This document shows, in pieces, positions 51,086 to 59,602 of a stretch of 64,000 nucleotides of DNA. The notes below the pieces were generated by a model that saw only the letters and a list, made by a program, of their open reading frames with translations, did not search any database and was not told the origin of the DNA. The first letter of the stretch is position 1; each line of letters begins with the position of its first letter. Source of the stretch: Bacillus timonensis (lineage in GTDB: Bacteria > Bacillota > Bacilli > Bacillales > Bacillaceae_L); the NCBI RefSeq assembly GCF_004799755.1, contig NZ_SLUB01000012.1, positions 30,676 to 94,675 of the forward strand. Direction: 5' to 3'. A program made the translations under genes and the position numbers.

Positions 51086-52324
51086 ATGAAACAAGTAATT
51101 GAAAAATGGAAATTCCCTGCAATGCTTTTAACCGGGTTAGGATTATCCTCATTGGGTGATTTTATTTATCTCGTAGCTATTAATCTATTAGTTTTAAAAA
51201 TGACGGGCTCGGCCGCGGCAGTTGCTGCTTTGTGGGTTGTCGGACCCATCACATCGATTCTTGTAAATGGGTGGTCTGGGAGCATCATTGACCGCTCGAA
51301 TAAACGGAAAATCATGATCATCACGGATATCATTCGAGCCATTGCAGTTGCCATCATCCCACTACTTCCGAGTATTTGGATGATCTATGCTTTGCTATTT
51401 ATAATCAGTGTAGCAAAATCCTTTTTCAACCCGACATCCACTGCCTATATAACTGCCCTTATTCCAAAAGAACAGCGGAAAACCTTTAATTCAATCAGAA
51501 GCTTAGTTTCTTCCGGTGCGTTTATTACAGGCCCAGCTATCGCTGGTATGCTTTTTATGATTGGTAGTCTTGAAATAGCTATCTATAGTAATGCAATTTC
51601 CTTGGCTATTTCCGCAATTCTCATCGCATTTTTACCAAATATCGATAGTAGCGGAGAACAAACAACCGATAAGCTTCAATTTAAAAATTTACTAGAAGAT
51701 TGGCGAGTGGTCATCCGCTTTGGAAAAAATGCAGCATTTGTAATGACCATATACTCAAGCTTTATCATATTTGATATTTTTACAATGGCGATGGATTCCC
51801 AGGAGGTTGTTTTTACACAAAGGGTAATAGGCTTAACTGAGGTAGAATATAGTTTACTTATGAGTGTGACTGGGATTGGCTATGCGGCAGGAGGTTTATT
51901 GGTTATTTTTATTTCAAGATTTCTATCGATTCGCGCTCTAATCGGAACGGGACTCTTTATGCTTGCGGCAGGCTATTTAATCTACTCCCTGTCAACCTCC
52001 TTTGCAATGGCGGCGACTGGTTTTATCATTTTGGGCTTCTTTTTTGCCTTTTCAAATACAGGATTTAACACCTTTTATCAAAACAATGTACCTATGGAAA
52101 TCATGGGGCGTGTCACAAGTATGGTAAGTGTGCTGCAAAGTGCAGTGTCTGTAGTGTTCCTATTATTTATTGGAATCATGGGAGACCTACTTCCACTGAG
52201 ATACACGATTGTTACCTTATCTATAATTAGCTTGATACTTGCTGTTTTTGTGATTATTCTCGTATCACAGCAAACAAAAAAAGTATATTTTACGGAGGAA
52301 AAGGTAGAAGTAGGAATGAGATAA
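51086..52324 (+). CDS. MFS transporter (MFS_3/enterobactin-exporter-like)
   Basis: A 412-residue, 12-helix transporter: GLSSLGDFIYLVAINLLVL start, SGSIIDRSNKRKIMIITDI as the conserved loop 2-3 motif, SLVSSGAFITGPAIAGML in helix 5. This pattern matches macrolide or siderophore exporters of the MFS_3 group. Substrate unknown. Shares a terminator with the convergent lipoprotein gene. Confidence 0.87.
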   Translation: MKQVIEKWKFPAMLLTGLGLSSLGDFIYLVAINLLVLKMTGSAAAVAALWVVGPITSILVNGWSGSIIDRSNKRKIMIITDIIRAIAVAIIPLLPSIWMIYALLFIISVAKSFFNPTSTAYITALIPKEQRKTFNSIRSLVSSGAFITGPAIAGMLFMIGSLEIAIYSNAISLAISAILIAFLPNIDSSGEQTTDKLQFKNLLEDWRVVIRFGKNAAFVMTIYSSFIIFDIFTMAMDSQEVVFTQRVIGLTEVEYSLLMSVTGIGYAAGGLLVIFISRFLSIRALIGTGLFMLAAGYLIYSLSTSFAMAATGFIILGFFFAFSNTGFNTFYQNNVPMEIMGRVTSMVSVLQSAVSVVFLLFIGIMGDLLPLRYTIVTLSIISLILAVFVIILVSQQTKKVYFTEEKVEVGMR

Positions 52325-52330
52325 AATCTC

Positions 52331-52359
52331 AAAAAAATGCTGCGACCAAAAGTCGCAGC
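52331..52359. terminator. Bidirectional terminator, MFS / DUF3221 lipoprotein
   Basis: GCTGCGAC (52339-52346) pairs with GTCGCAGC (52352-52359) around CAAAA. Seven As on the 5' side supply a T-run for the minus-strand gene. Confidence 0.85.
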
Positions 52360-52361
52360 CC

Positions 52362-52709
52362 TCACTCCTTCACTATTTCAATCTCTCTTGCCTTCGCCTG
52401 TGCTGGTGCAGATTCTGCGATGGCGCCCTCAACCACAATCTTAACCTTTTGACCAACCTCAAGCTTTGAAACAATCGACTGATTGACAGAACGAATACTG
52501 AAAAAAGTACTTGAAAGGTAGTATTCATCATGAATTTCCTGTTCTGTTTTTGTTTCAAATTCCTCTTCTATAATTTTTTCATTTACTAAAATTCGCTCGC
52601 CAACCTCAAGAACGTAACCAGTTACAGTCATTTCGGCAACATCACCATTTTGACCACTCGTACCACAACCAACAAGTAAAAAAATGAAAAGAAAAACTAT
52701 CCGCTTCAT
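52362..52709 (-). CDS. DUF3221-like lipoprotein
   Basis: A 115-residue lipoprotein: signal KRIVFLFIFLLVGC with Cys15, then a small beta domain (TVTGYVLEVGERILVN, LEVGQKVKIVVEGAIAES) typical of YobA/DUF3221 proteins. GAGGTGACGGT before the ATG. Role unknown. Divergent from the P-loop gene at 52825. Confidence 0.82.
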   Translation of the reverse strand: MKRIVFLFIFLLVGCGTSGQNGDVAEMTVTGYVLEVGERILVNEKIIEEEFETKTEQEIHDEYYLSSTFFSIRSVNQSIVSKLEVGQKVKIVVEGAIAESAPAQAKAREIEIVKE

Positions 52710-52824
52710 ACCGTCACCTCATCTTATTTGGCGAAATTTAAGGTCAAAAGGTTACGCATTAAAAATAGTGCGTGAAATTTTGTGCATTTATGGTAGAATA
52801 TTCAAAAAGAAAAGAGGAAGCCTT

Positions 52825-53385
52825 ATGAAATTTGTACATATCTTTGGACCTCAAGCGGTTGGGAAGATGACAGTTGGGCAGGAATTAGCAAAAATAACAG
52901 ATTTAAAGCTTTTTCATAACCACATGACAATCGATTTAGTAAGCCACTTCTTCGACTACAGTACAAAAGAAGCGAAACGACTAGTCAAATTGTTCCGTCA
53001 GGAGATTTTTGAAGAAGTTTCAAAAAGTGATTTGTACGGCATGATTTTCACATACGTCTGGATGTTTAACCTTGAGTCTGATTGGGAGTATGTAAAGGGA
53101 CTTTCTAAGTTGTTTGAATCCAGAGGGGCCACAGTATATTATGTTGAACTTGAAGCCGACCTGGAGGAGAGACTTGAAAGAAATAAAACGCCAAATCGAT
53201 TGGAACACAAACCGAAAAAACGCGACATTGAATGGTCAGAAAATGACATAAAACAAACGATGAAGAAGCATCGCTTGAATTCATATGAAGGTGAAATTTC
53301 GTTCGGCAACTACCTCAGGATAGACAACACCAACCTAAGCGCTGAAGAAGTAGCCAAGTTGATCAAGGAAAAGTTTCAATTATAA
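52825..53385 (+). CDS. P-loop NTPase/kinase-like protein
   Basis: A 186-residue shikimate-kinase-like protein: Walker A GPQAVGKMTVGQEL at residues 8-21, LFHNHMTIDLVSHFF, a LID-like helix (RLERNKTPNRLEHKPKKRD-type basic stretch) and a C-terminal helix. ATG 52825 follows AGAGGAAG. A specific substrate is not evident. Confidence 0.78.
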   Translation: MKFVHIFGPQAVGKMTVGQELAKITDLKLFHNHMTIDLVSHFFDYSTKEAKRLVKLFRQEIFEEVSKSDLYGMIFTYVWMFNLESDWEYVKGLSKLFESRGATVYYVELEADLEERLERNKTPNRLEHKPKKRDIEWSENDIKQTMKKHRLNSYEGEISFGNYLRIDNTNLSAEEVAKLIKEKFQL

Positions 53386-53390
53386 AAAAC

Positions 53391-53418
53391 AACGCTTGGA
53401 ATTCACACTCCAAGCGTT
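53391..53418. terminator. Bidirectional terminator, P-loop NTPase / plsC
   Basis: AACGCTTGGA (53391-53400) pairs with TCCAAGCGTT (53409-53418). The upstream A-run gives Ts on the minus strand. It overlaps the plsC stop codon. Confidence 0.82.
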
Positions 53419-54019
53419 AGTTATGCCCGTTCTGTAACTCATCACGAAGCAACTCAAATTTTCTCTCCAATTCATGCGTGAAATGCTCACGTGCCTGTTT
53501 AGCATCCATATCTGGTGATGCAATAAACATCGGATCACCGAAAATAAGCTTTGCCTTTTTAAACTTCAATAATTCTTTAACTGTATTTGGTCCAACATAC
53601 GCAGCGGGAACAACAGGAACCTTGCTTCGTTGTGCGATCGTAATGGCCCCCTGCTTTAAGGCAGTTTGCTCATTCGTACGTGTTCCGCTTGGGAACATAC
53701 CTACAATCTCTCCCTTTGAGAGTAAACGGGATGGAATTTTTAAAACGCTTGGACCTGGGTTATCACGGTCAACTGGGAATGCATTAAGCTTTGATAAAAA
53801 AGTACCAATTCGCTTGTTTTTGAATAATTCCTTTTTGGCCATGTAATGAATTTGGCGTGGCAATAAAGAAACACCCAGCCACAAAATATCGATATACCCT
53901 GTATGTGTACATGCAATCACGTAGGCGCCGTCCTTTGGCAGCTTTTCTCTGTTATAAACCTTAATACCACCTGTTAATGTAAGAATGCCTTTAACAATAG
54001 ATGCAATGAAATGATACAC
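53417..54019 (-). CDS. plsC: 1-acyl-sn-glycerol-3-phosphate acyltransferase
   Basis: A 200-residue acyltransferase that converts lysophosphatidate to phosphatidate. The catalytic HxxxxD motif is His39-TGYI-Asp44, followed by AKKELFKN and the substrate motif FPSGTRTNEQ. An N-terminal hydrophobic segment anchors it to the membrane. GTG 54019 lies behind AAAAGGGG. The genome may hold further paralogues, so the plsC symbol is by family. Confidence 0.87.
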   Translation of the reverse strand: MYHFIASIVKGILTLTGGIKVYNREKLPKDGAYVIACTHTGYIDILWLGVSLLPRQIHYMAKKELFKNKRIGTFLSKLNAFPVDRDNPGPSVLKIPSRLLSKGEIVGMFPSGTRTNEQTALKQGAITIAQRSKVPVVPAAYVGPNTVKELLKFKKAKLIFGDPMFIASPDMDAKQAREHFTHELERKFELLRDELQNGHN

Positions 54020-54098
54020 TTTGACTTACCCCTTTTGAATGACTTTTAATCTAGTAAAATTATAGCATGAAATAAATACGAATAAAGTGAGGAAATAC

Positions 54099-54614
54099 AT
54101 GAAAAAAATCATGGTTATCGGAGTTTCAGCTGGTGTTGGAAAATCAACTTTCGCTCATCAATTAGGTGAAAAACTTGAAATCGACGTATACCATTTAGAC
54201 CGCTATTTTTGGAAACCAGGCTGGGTAGAAGCATCACATGAGGAATTCAAAACAGCCCAAGAGGAAATTCTCACAAAAGACAGCTGGATTATTGATGGAA
54301 ATTATAGCAAAACCTTCGAAATGCGCGCAAACCATGCTGATACTATCATCTATCTTGAACTTCCTAGATATCAGTGCCTTTACCGAGTGTTCAAACGCTA
54401 TTTTAAACATATCGGAAAAAAACGTCCAGATCTTGGCTGTACCGAAAAAATAGATTGGCAGTTTATCAAATTCATCTGGACGACCTACAAGCCAAGAATA
54501 CGTAAAATGCAGGAACGCCTAAACCGATTATCTCAAGATAAAACAGTGATTAGTCTGCGAGGGACAAAAGAGATTAATAACTTTGTAAAAAATAACTGGG
54601 AGGATGTAAGATGA
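54099..54614 (+). CDS. P-loop kinase, DNA topology modulation (FlaR-like) family
   Basis: A 171-residue adenylate-kinase-like protein: KIMVIGVSAGVGKSTFAHQL (Walker A), DVYHLDRYFWKPGWVEA, SWIIDGNYSKTFEMR, and a basic C-terminal helix. Same family as the gene at 41587. ATG 54099 follows GTGAGGAAA; a GTG inside that site is excluded. Its end overlaps the next gene start (ATGA). Confidence 0.82.
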   Translation: MKKIMVIGVSAGVGKSTFAHQLGEKLEIDVYHLDRYFWKPGWVEASHEEFKTAQEEILTKDSWIIDGNYSKTFEMRANHADTIIYLELPRYQCLYRVFKRYFKHIGKKRPDLGCTEKIDWQFIKFIWTTYKPRIRKMQERLNRLSQDKTVISLRGTKEINNFVKNNWEDVR

Positions 54615-55054
54615 ACAAAGCAGCCCAACAATATTGGAATGACTTCTGGGAAGGAAAAGATAAACCAGAATTAGTAGATGCATGGCAGTTTGGGGATGAC
54701 CCTGACTACCTTGCACAATTAGTGATTGATGGTATCAAGACAGCCACCTGTTCTGGATATGTTTTTTATGAACTCGAAAACGCACCCCTTCCAAAGGTAG
54801 ACGATTATAGCATTCTATTAAATAGCAAGGATGAACCGGTGGCGATCATTCGAACAGTTGAGGTAACGATCCAATCAATGAATGAAGTCCCTGAGGAATT
54901 CGCAATTGCTGAAGGGGAGGGTGATCGAACCTACCAGTATTGGAGAGACGTTCATGTTAAGTTTTTTACGGAAGAACTACGGAAAATCGGCCGTGAATTT
55001 TCGGAGGATATGTTACTTGTTTGTGAACGATTCAAATTAATTGATGTAAAATAA
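54611..55054 (+). CDS. ASCH-domain protein
   Basis: A 147-residue ASCH-fold protein (related to PUA, RNA-binding): AWQFGDDPDYLAQLVIDGIK, TATCSGYVFYELENAPLPK, YWRDVHVKFFTEELRKIGRE. It is translationally coupled (ATGA) to the P-loop kinase gene upstream. The family is linked to RNA or nucleotide modification binding; function unknown. Confidence 0.86.
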   Translation: MNKAAQQYWNDFWEGKDKPELVDAWQFGDDPDYLAQLVIDGIKTATCSGYVFYELENAPLPKVDDYSILLNSKDEPVAIIRTVEVTIQSMNEVPEEFAIAEGEGDRTYQYWRDVHVKFFTEELRKIGREFSEDMLLVCERFKLIDVK

Positions 55055-55056
55055 AA

Positions 55057-55072
55057 AACACCCAGTTGGGTG
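55057..55072 (-). terminator. Terminator of the coiled-coil membrane gene
   Basis: Short CACCCA/TGGGTG hairpin (55058-55071). Read on the minus strand it is followed by six Ts. Confidence 0.65.
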
Positions 55073-55073
55073 C

Positions 55074-55298
55074 TTAGATAATCTTTGTTTCATCCTTTGG
55101 AGCGTCTAGCTTCATTTTTTCAAGCTCGACACGCATTTTCTCTGTTTCAAGCAAGTAATTCTCATGCTTTAATTTTTCTAACTCCAATTCATCCTGAATG
55201 ATTCTTTGTTTGTATTTTGATTGTGTTTGAAAATGGCTCGTAATAATCGCAACTAGTGGAATTGAAAATACCATGACAACCGCAACTAGACCCGTCAT
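55074..55298 (-). CDS. Small membrane-anchored coiled-coil protein (74 aa)
   Basis: One N-terminal helix (MTGLVAVVMVFSIPLVAIIT) followed by a charged coiled coil with heptad-like Leu spacing (DELELEKLKHENYLLETEK) and an acidic/basic tail. CAGGAGGTTATT before the ATG. Resembles short phage-shock/PspB-like membrane coiled coils of Bacillus, without a firm family assignment. Confidence 0.75.
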   Translation of the reverse strand: MTGLVAVVMVFSIPLVAIITSHFQTQSKYKQRIIQDELELEKLKHENYLLETEKMRVELEKMKLDAPKDETKII

Positions 55299-55449
55299 TG
55301 AATAACCTCCTGACCAATATAACCGGTTTCTTCATCTATATTTCATTATACCAAATATACGGAAAAATAAGCAGATTGGTTTCAAATTGTGCAACCTTTT
55401 TATGAAAGTTTCGTCAATTTAGTAAAAGCGCTCAATTGGAGGATATAGG

Positions 55450-55923
55450 ATGAAAAAATGGATGCTAGTCTTTTCAATAGGAATTTCGATTATTTTATCA
55501 AGTTGTGGAGGAAATACATCAAGTAAGCTTTCGGGAAGCAAACCACCTGAAACGAAGATACAAATCGGAAACGAAACCTTTCCAACGATACTCGGTACCT
55601 ATTGCTGGAGCAGTATGTTCAAAAGTGTATGTGCAGACACAGCAGGACCAGAAGAGCTTTTAGAAGGAAAAGCGCCAATTGTCGTTCAGCCTGGTGATGA
55701 AGTTGTTTTCGAAATGGATTATGAACCACTGCCCAATGAAGTTCATGTAGCCTATTACCAAGGTGGCAAGGAAACGGAAGTGAAAGTAGAAAACCATCGT
55801 TTTACAGCACCTAAGGAAAAAGGCGTGTATTACTATTCCTATGGAGTTTGGTGGATGGATGAAAATGAAGAGAATGTATCAAACGCTGACGCATTTTATG
55901 CCTTTGCGCTTGAGGTAAAGTAA
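55450..55923 (+). CDS. Putative lipoprotein, 157 aa
   Basis: Signal peptide with lipobox LSSC (Cys20), a Ser/Lys linker, then a beta-rich extracytoplasmic domain (PTILGTYCWSSMFKSVCADT, with two cysteines that may form a disulfide; VVQPGDEVVFEMDYEPLP; YYYSYGVWWMDENEEN). TTGGAGGATAT site. Family not recognised; an envelope-stress or binding protein is possible. Followed by a terminator. Confidence 0.75.
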   Translation: MKKWMLVFSIGISIILSSCGGNTSSKLSGSKPPETKIQIGNETFPTILGTYCWSSMFKSVCADTAGPEELLEGKAPIVVQPGDEVVFEMDYEPLPNEVHVAYYQGGKETEVKVENHRFTAPKEKGVYYYSYGVWWMDENEENVSNADAFYAFALEVK

Positions 55924-55980
55924 TAGTAACGAACGAAAAATACGTCCAAGCCATCAACGATTTAACCAAATAACCTAAGC

Positions 55981-56018
55981 GAAGCCTATCCTAATAATGG
56001 ATGTGGCTTCTTTTTTTG
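55981..56018 (+). terminator. Terminator after the lipoprotein gene
   Basis: GAAGCC (55981-55986) pairs with GGCTTC (56005-56010) with an inner ATCC/GGAT pair, followed by seven Ts. Confidence 0.82.
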
Positions 56019-56100
56019 CTGGAAAAGAATTGAAGGAATATGAAAATATATCTCGAATTTAATACATAACATATTCCTATGCGAAATGGAGAGCGTGCCG

Positions 56101-56241
56101 ATGATATATGTTTTTCTTGCCATTGTAGTCGGAGCCGTAAGTTTGTCTATTTTTAAAGCTGTTCGAAAGAAAAAAATGCCTAGTAATGAATATACCCCGT
56201 TCGATGACATGACAATGGGGAGAACGGAAGATAAAGAATAG
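56101..56241 (+). CDS. Small membrane protein, DUF3951-like (46 aa)
   Basis: A 46-residue protein: one helix (VFLAIVVGAVSLSIF), a basic stretch (KAVRKKKMP), and NEYTPFDDMTMG. The YTPFDD motif is what I recall from DUF3951 small Bacillus proteins. GGAGAG lies seven bases before ATG 56101. Stands 13 bp upstream of a VOC gene and may be co-transcribed. Confidence 0.7.
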   Translation: MIYVFLAIVVGAVSLSIFKAVRKKKMPSNEYTPFDDMTMGRTEDKE

Positions 56242-56254
56242 GAGGACTCCTAAA

Positions 56255-56689
56255 ATGAAACAAACACTTCTTCGTATCGGAACGACCTATCTGCCAGTTA
56301 CAAATGTACAGCGTTCAGCGACCTGGTACACAGAAAACCTTGGTGCAGCATTAAATTACATGGATAAGGATAAAGCTATCCTTGACTTAGCGGATCAAAG
56401 TTTTTTCCTCGTTGCTGCAAAGGAAGGTCAAACCTCAAATTTCGTTGATGTAAAAGGACATGAACAATTTTCAGTAACCTTTGAGGTTGACGGTTTACAA
56501 GCTTTAGAGAACTTACATAAAGAATTCATAGAACGTCATATCGCGGTCGGGGAAATTGAAGACCGTGGCCATGCCGGGAAGAATTTTGTATTCGAGGATC
56601 CGGATGGAAACCTATTTGACGTCTGGAGCGAGCTTAGTCCCATTTTTAAAAAGAGGAGGAATGAAAATGCAAGCACTACTAGTGATTGA
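56255..56689 (+). CDS. VOC family protein (glyoxalase-like)
   Basis: A 144-residue VOC protein: IGTTYLPVTNVQRSATWYTE start and FVFEDPDGNLFDVWSELSP end. TAGGAGG site. The 3' end overlaps the start of the isochorismatase gene by 23 bp, so the two are co-translated; a joint detoxification role is possible but unproven. Confidence 0.88.
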   Translation: MKQTLLRIGTTYLPVTNVQRSATWYTENLGAALNYMDKDKAILDLADQSFFLVAAKEGQTSNFVDVKGHEQFSVTFEVDGLQALENLHKEFIERHIAVGEIEDRGHAGKNFVFEDPDGNLFDVWSELSPIFKKRRNENASTTSD

Positions 56690-57197
56690 TGTCCAAAACG
56701 GAATTGTGAATTTTAAAGATTCTAGCGAGGAACTTACTAAAATTCAACACATCATCCAAGATTTTAAAGCAAAAAATCTGCCTGTGATCATGGTTAGACA
56801 TTTTGATAAAATTGAAGAGAACCCTCTTCACAGAAATTCAAGCGGTTCCGAGATTCATGAATCGGTGCGAGATTTTGCAGATTATATAGTTGAAAAAGAG
56901 ACACCAAGTGCCTTTTTTCAGACAAATCTTGCATCCATACTAGAGGAATTAGGGGTTAAACATATTTTCATAACCGGTTTTGAAACCGAATTCTGCTGTA
57001 TGTTTACAGCAATTTCGGGATATGACCGAGGGTACAAAGTAACCTTTATTGAAGATGCTACAGGGACAACAAATAGCGAAGATACATATGAGATGAAGGG
57101 GCTCGATATTAAGGATTTTGTGGGAACCGTCCTTAACTGGTCAGAAACAACAGAGGTCCTTTATTACGACGAATATAAGGAGACCTATCAGGGATGA
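56667..57197 (+). CDS. Isochorismatase-family cysteine hydrolase
   Basis: A 176-residue cysteine hydrolase of the isochorismatase/nicotinamidase superfamily: catalytic Asp8 (LLVIDVQNGIVN), Lys in the DYIVEKETPSAFF region, and the nucleophilic Cys in ITGFETEFCCMFTA. ATG 56667 is six bases behind AAGAGGAGGA. Overlaps the VOC gene upstream and the TPR gene downstream (ATGA). Substrate unknown. Confidence 0.88.
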   Translation: MQALLVIDVQNGIVNFKDSSEELTKIQHIIQDFKAKNLPVIMVRHFDKIEENPLHRNSSGSEIHESVRDFADYIVEKETPSAFFQTNLASILEELGVKHIFITGFETEFCCMFTAISGYDRGYKVTFIEDATGTTNSEDTYEMKGLDIKDFVGTVLNWSETTEVLYYDEYKETYQG

Positions 57198-57667
57198 AGC
57201 AAGCCATAGAGCTTAGAAAAGAGGGCCGGCTCAAAGAATCGAACGAACGGCTGTTAAGGTTAGTAAACGAGAATCCCAAAGATCCTCAACTAAACTATCA
57301 AGTTGCCTGGAGTTTTGATGTCCTAGGATTAGAATTAGAAGCTGTCGCTTTTTATGAAAAGGCAATCGGACTAGGTCTACAGAACGAAGATTTGGAAGGT
57401 GCCTTATTAGGTTTAGGCAGTACCTATCGAACCCTCGGAGAATATGAAAAATCAGAGGCGACACTGTTAAAAGGGATAACGTTATTTCCAAATAACCACG
57501 CGATGAAGGCTTTTTACTCAATGGTACTCTATAATCTTGGGAGACATCAGGAAGCCATGGAACTTCTTTTAAAAAGTTTAGCTGCGACTTCGAGTGATGC
57601 ATCTATCCAACAGTACAAGCGTGCCATTCAATTTTATGCCGATAAGCTAGATGAAGTCTGGAACTAA
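57194..57667 (+). CDS. Tetratricopeptide-repeat protein
   Basis: A 157-residue protein with about three to four TPR units (LNYQVAWSFDVLGLELEAVA, LLGLGSTYRTLGEYEKSEAT, KAFYSMVLYNLGRHQEAMEL). Such repeats mediate protein contacts. Start overlaps the isochorismatase stop (ATGA), tying the three genes into one unit. Closely related TPR proteins occur in Bacillus without known partner. Confidence 0.87.
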   Translation: MKQAIELRKEGRLKESNERLLRLVNENPKDPQLNYQVAWSFDVLGLELEAVAFYEKAIGLGLQNEDLEGALLGLGSTYRTLGEYEKSEATLLKGITLFPNNHAMKAFYSMVLYNLGRHQEAMELLLKSLAATSSDASIQQYKRAIQFYADKLDEVWN

Positions 57668-57668
57668 A

Positions 57669-57693
57669 ATAACCCTCCTGCTTGGAGGGTTAT
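57669..57693. terminator. Bidirectional terminator, TPR gene / RNase J
   Basis: Perfect ATAACCCTCC (57669-57678) and GGAGGGTTAT (57684-57693) with a five-base loop. It covers the RNase J stop codon. Confidence 0.82.
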
Positions 57694-59351
57694 ACTTCTA
57701 TGATAAACGGCAGAATCATCGGTTTGCGTTTTGTTTGTGCAAATAAATATTGTCCTACTGCCTTTTTAATCTCCTTTTTCATGGCATTCCACTGGTACTT
57801 GTTTTCACTTTGCAAATTAAGAATCGCTTTTTTTACGAGGCGATTTGTCTCTCGGAGAAGCTCTTCAGAGTCTCGATTGAACACAAAACCGCGCGTAATC
57901 GTATCAGGTCCAGAAATGATTTTCTGATCTCTTTTACTTAGCGTGACAACTATGACGACCATGCCATCCTCTGAAAGCTGCTTACGGTCACGCAGAATAA
58001 TGTCGCCAACATCGCCAACACCAATCCCATCCACATATGTATCACCCGAAGGAATTTTCCGAGTTTGACGCGCCTCCGAATGTTTCACATCAACCACATC
58101 GCCATTTTGAATGATAAAAATATTTTCAGGTTCCACTCCTACAGATACTGCAAGAGATTTGTGTTGATGAAGCATCCGATATTCACCGTGTATAGGGATA
58201 AAGTATGTTGGTTTCATTAAGGTCAACATTAGCTTAAGATCCTCCTGAAACCCATGGCCGGATACATGCATACCAGTCGAGCTTCCTCCATATAAAACAA
58301 CTGCCCCAAGCTGGAATAAGTTATCGATAATGCGAGACACATTTTTTTCATTCCCAGGAATCGGACCAGCAGCTAAAACAACCGTATCTTCCGGGAGAAT
58401 CTGCACGTCACGATAGCTGGCATTTGATAGACGAGCAAGCGCAGCCATTGGTTCCCCTTGACTTCCTGTACATAAAATACAAACCTTCTCCGGTGCGAGA
58501 TTTTCTACTTCTTGAGCATCAATCAGCATGCCATCGGGAATGTGGAGATAGCCACGTTCAACCGCGACATCCACGACATTCACCATACTTCTTCCTAGCA
58601 GGGCGAGCTTACGGTTCGTTTTCATCACAGCCTCAACAACCTGCTGAACCCGGCTGATATTCGAGGCAAATGTCGAGACAAATACCTTTCTTTTCGCTTT
58701 CATAATGGCTTCCTCAATGACGTCCCCAACCTTCGACTCAGTCGGTGTTGATCCCGGTCTCTCTGCATTTGTACTTTCAGATAATAAAACAAGTACACCC
58801 TCACGCCCAATTTCGGCCATCCGATGAATATCTGAATGTTGGTCATTCACCGGTGTTAGATCAAACTTGAAATCTCCTGTATGTACAACCTTCCCTTCAG
58901 GCGTATCAAATACAATCCCTAGGCAATCCGGAATACTATGATTTACCTTGAAAAAGGAAACCCCTATTTTGCCAAACTCAAGCTCAGAATCTGCATCAAT
59001 CGGAATTAGCTTAGTATCGGCAAGAAGACGATGTTCAGTTAACTTCAATTCAATTAAACCAAGCGTAAACCGAGTCGCATAAATTGGCACATTGAGCCTT
59101 TTAAGAAAATAAGGAATCCCGCCAATATGGTCCTCATGCCCATGTGTAATCAACATCCCACGAATTTTTTCTCGATTTTCCTCCAAATACGTCAGGTCCG
59201 GAATAATCAAATCAATTCCGAGTAAGCTCTCATCCGGAAATTTTCCCCCACAATCAATCACCAAAATATCATCATCGTATTGCACAACATACATATTTTT
59301 CCCAATTTCGTTAATTCCACCAAGTGCAAAAATGGACAATCCATTCTCCAT
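57690..59351 (-). CDS. Ribonuclease J family protein
   Basis: A 553-residue beta-CASP metallo-beta-lactamase RNase with 5'-to-3' exonuclease and endonuclease activity in characterised relatives. The zinc motif is THGHEDH with His70, His72 and His75; HTGDFKFD and PIHGEYRM follow, and a C-terminal domain ends in KPMILPFIIEV. Length matches RNase J1, but many positions differ from B. subtilis RnjA (for example CGGKFPDESLLG). I therefore leave open whether it is the main J1, J2 or an extra paralogue. AGGAGGCG precedes ATG 59351. Confidence 0.88.
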   Translation of the reverse strand: MENGLSIFALGGINEIGKNMYVVQYDDDILVIDCGGKFPDESLLGIDLIIPDLTYLEENREKIRGMLITHGHEDHIGGIPYFLKRLNVPIYATRFTLGLIELKLTEHRLLADTKLIPIDADSELEFGKIGVSFFKVNHSIPDCLGIVFDTPEGKVVHTGDFKFDLTPVNDQHSDIHRMAEIGREGVLVLLSESTNAERPGSTPTESKVGDVIEEAIMKAKRKVFVSTFASNISRVQQVVEAVMKTNRKLALLGRSMVNVVDVAVERGYLHIPDGMLIDAQEVENLAPEKVCILCTGSQGEPMAALARLSNASYRDVQILPEDTVVLAAGPIPGNEKNVSRIIDNLFQLGAVVLYGGSSTGMHVSGHGFQEDLKLMLTLMKPTYFIPIHGEYRMLHQHKSLAVSVGVEPENIFIIQNGDVVDVKHSEARQTRKIPSGDTYVDGIGVGDVGDIILRDRKQLSEDGMVVIVVTLSKRDQKIISGPDTITRGFVFNRDSEELLRETNRLVKKAILNLQSENKYQWNAMKKEIKKAVGQYLFAQTKRKPMILPFIIEV

Positions 59352-59471
59352 TACACACGCCTCCTACTTCTTACATCGTGTCCTTAGTTTTACCAGAGGT
59401 CGGTGGAATTATTTATTGAGTGTTCCAAAATATGTAAGAATACGTGGCGAGAATATTTGTGTGATTAAGCA

Positions 59472-59531
59472 AACGCCCATAGAATTGAAATAACGCCCAT
59501 AGAAACAAAATAATGGCCATAGGGATAAAAA
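59472..59531. repeat. Three tandem 20-bp repeats (AACGCCCATAGAA type)
   Basis: Exact 20-bp periodicity starting at 59472, 59492 and 59512. The first two copies share AACGCCCATAGAA; the third reads AATGGCCATAGGG. The last ~7 bases of each unit vary and are A-rich. Located between the RNase J gene and the NERD gene, 70 bp before the latter. Confidence 0.8.
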
Positions 59532-59602
59532 AATAAAAAGTTTGCAGGATTTTGAAAAAAATAGTAGAAAAAAGACTTATCAAATGTAAAGGAGCATGCT
59601 AA

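Noticed and set aside
57231..57602. 123-codon minus-strand frame inside the TPR gene
   Set aside because: Lies entirely within the well-supported TPR gene with no start signal.
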